The notes below the pieces were generated by a model. That model did not search any database and was not told the DNA's origin. It was given only the letters and a program-made list of their open reading frames with translations. Made by a program: the position numbers and the translations under genes. A stretch of 64,000 nucleotides of DNA, taken from Shewanella psychrophila (GTDB taxonomy: Bacteria; Pseudomonadota; Gammaproteobacteria; Enterobacterales; Shewanellaceae). Where the stretch lies: the NCBI RefSeq assembly GCF_002005305.1, contig NZ_CP014782.1:5022001-5086000 (forward strand), read 5' to 3'. Below are positions 62,997 through 64,000 of the stretch, piece after piece; the stretch's first letter is position 1; each line of letters begins with the position of its first letter.

Positions 62997-63902
62997 ATGA
63001 TTGAGCTTAGACACTTACGAACACTTCTAGCCTTAAAAGAGACGGGAAGTCTTGCTGGTGCAGCCAAAAAACGCTTCGTCACTCAGTCAGCGCTTTCTCA
63101 TCAGATTAAGGAGTTAGAGACCCGAATTAACTCATCAATCTTTATCAGAAAGAGTAAACCTCTGTCTTTCACCCAAGAAGGTGCCCGGCTACTCAATCTT
63201 GCCGAAGAGATTTTACCTAAGGTGGTCGAAACCGAATATGACCTCAAGCAGGGGCTCAATGACGAACTTAACCAGCTCGGTGTAGGTATCGAATGCCATA
63301 GCTGCTTTCGTTGGTTGATGCCTGTGATGGAACAGTTTAGGACGGTTTATCCAAATGTGAATTTAGACCTTTCCAGCCGACACTTGTTTGATTCACTCAA
63401 CGCGCTGGAGAGCGGCGATCTCGATGTGGTGCTTACCTCAGATCCTGTTCCGGGGCAATCCATTGCCTATCAGCATCTGTTCGATTTTGAAGTTCAGCTG
63501 GTTGTTGCCAACGACCACCTTTTGGCTAAACAAGAATATGTGACGCCAAAGCAACTCGAAAAGCTGGCTATCATCAGCTATCCAGTGCCGTTGCAACGTC
63601 TGGATCTCTACCGTCACTTTCTGGAGCCTGCAGGAGTAGAAGCCGGTGAGCAAATCAGTTGCGATCTCACCATGATGCTACTACAGCGTATCGCCTGCAA
63701 AGATGGCGTAGCGGCCTTGCCGACCTGGTCAATCAGTGAGTCTTACGGGCTGAACCTAACCGCAATCAAGCTAGGTCCAGAAGGATTAAAGCGCCCACTC
63801 TTCGGCGCCTATCGAAAAGACAGCTCCAGCGCACGAATGGCGCAACAGTGGTTAAAGCTGGTAGCCAAAGAAGGACTAGCGAAACAGCATAAGTTGAATT
63901 AA
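62997..63902 (+). CDS. metR: LysR-type regulator of methionine biosynthesis
   Basis: 301 residues from the ATG at 62997 (MIELRHLRTLLALKETGSL); an upstream TTG/ATG at 62973 lies in the operator. N-terminal winged helix-turn-helix (LAGAAKKRFVTQSALSHQI), then the LysR substrate-binding domain with GVGIECHSCFRWLMPV, which is characteristic of MetR (homocysteine co-inducer). Divergence from metE confirms identity. Confidence 0.95.
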   Translation: MIELRHLRTLLALKETGSLAGAAKKRFVTQSALSHQIKELETRINSSIFIRKSKPLSFTQEGARLLNLAEEILPKVVETEYDLKQGLNDELNQLGVGIECHSCFRWLMPVMEQFRTVYPNVNLDLSSRHLFDSLNALESGDLDVVLTSDPVPGQSIAYQHLFDFEVQLVVANDHLLAKQEYVTPKQLEKLAIISYPVPLQRLDLYRHFLEPAGVEAGEQISCDLTMMLLQRIACKDGVAALPTWSISESYGLNLTAIKLGPEGLKRPLFGAYRKDSSSARMAQQWLKLVAKEGLAKQHKLN

Positions 63903-63908
63903 AAGCGA

Positions 63909-63973
63909 GTGGTAAGTGGTAAGTGGTAAGTGGTAAGTGGTAAGTGGTAAGTGGTAAGTGGTAAGTGGTAAGT
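63909..63973. repeat. 7-bp tandem repeat (GTGGTAA, nine copies)
   Basis: Nine perfect head-to-tail copies of GTGGTAA at 63909-63971 plus two bases, starting 7 bp after the metR stop codon. Lies outside any gene. Confidence 0.95.
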
Positions 63974-64000
63974 AAAATCTAAATTAAAAAACTAAAAAAG

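Overview
The window reads as chromosomal DNA of a marine gammaproteobacterium, most likely Shewanella. This is inferred from protein character (queG, dodecin, CspD, metE/metR with tandem MetJ boxes, scsBCD, a CbrA-like symporter-kinase, many TonB/GGDEF/MCP-type genes), moderate base composition and dispersed palindromic repeats. No tRNA, rRNA or CRISPR array was seen.

Layout. 1-11.3 kb: a lipoprotein amidohydrolase (cut by the window edge), a RAYT-type transposase, a small conserved protein, a TPR-GGDEF membrane protein, a solute-binding protein, a 765-residue curlin-repeat protein and adenosine deaminase. 11.4-18.1 kb: a methyl-accepting chemotaxis protein split by a complete IS66-family element (8-bp target duplication), a TauE/SafE permease, queG and dodecin. 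18.1-25.0 kb: REP-like palindromes, a secreted alkylsulfatase, a secreted esterase, a TonB-dependent receptor and a NarL-type regulator. 25.0-31.2 kb: a repeat-rich accessory segment. Copies of a 200-400 bp intergenic repeat, in inverted orientation at the two sides, bracket a RibD-like deaminase, a 'mobile mystery' A/B pair (HTH protein plus Fic protein) and a RAYT pseudogene. In front of the HTH gene lies an array of nine 18-bp dyads repeated every 33 bp. 31.2-41.7 kb: a giant symporter/histidine kinase/receiver hybrid, a frameshifted MFS gene overlapping a hormone-sensitive-lipase-type esterase, cspD, and a decaying ketone-body/hydroxybutyrate locus: a thiolase remnant split by an IS903-like element with a 9-bp duplication, bdhA intact, scoA frameshifted, scoB intact. 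42-49.5 kb: a LuxR receptor and a LuxI-type synthase, both with the full set of family-invariant residues, flank a cytochrome P450; a GMC oxidoreductase, its frameshifted small subunit and a TlpA-like thioredoxin follow. 49.6-58.3 kb: an scsBCD-type thiol-redox operon, an RND efflux pair and a small membrane protein. 58.7-64 kb: a CDGSH-glutamate synthase fusion, metE with divergent metR and their operators, and a 7-bp tandem repeat.

Themes. (1) Gene decay: at least six genes are broken, two by short tandem duplications (5 and 10 bp), two by apparent 1-nt homopolymer losses, two by IS insertions that can be reconstructed exactly. (2) Candidate new systems: the 33-bp-phased operator array in front of the HTH/Fic pair, the LuxI/LuxR-flanked P450-GMC oxidation cluster, and the very large acidic curlin-repeat protein close to a GGDEF protein. 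All functional statements are from reading the sequence; no database search was possible.
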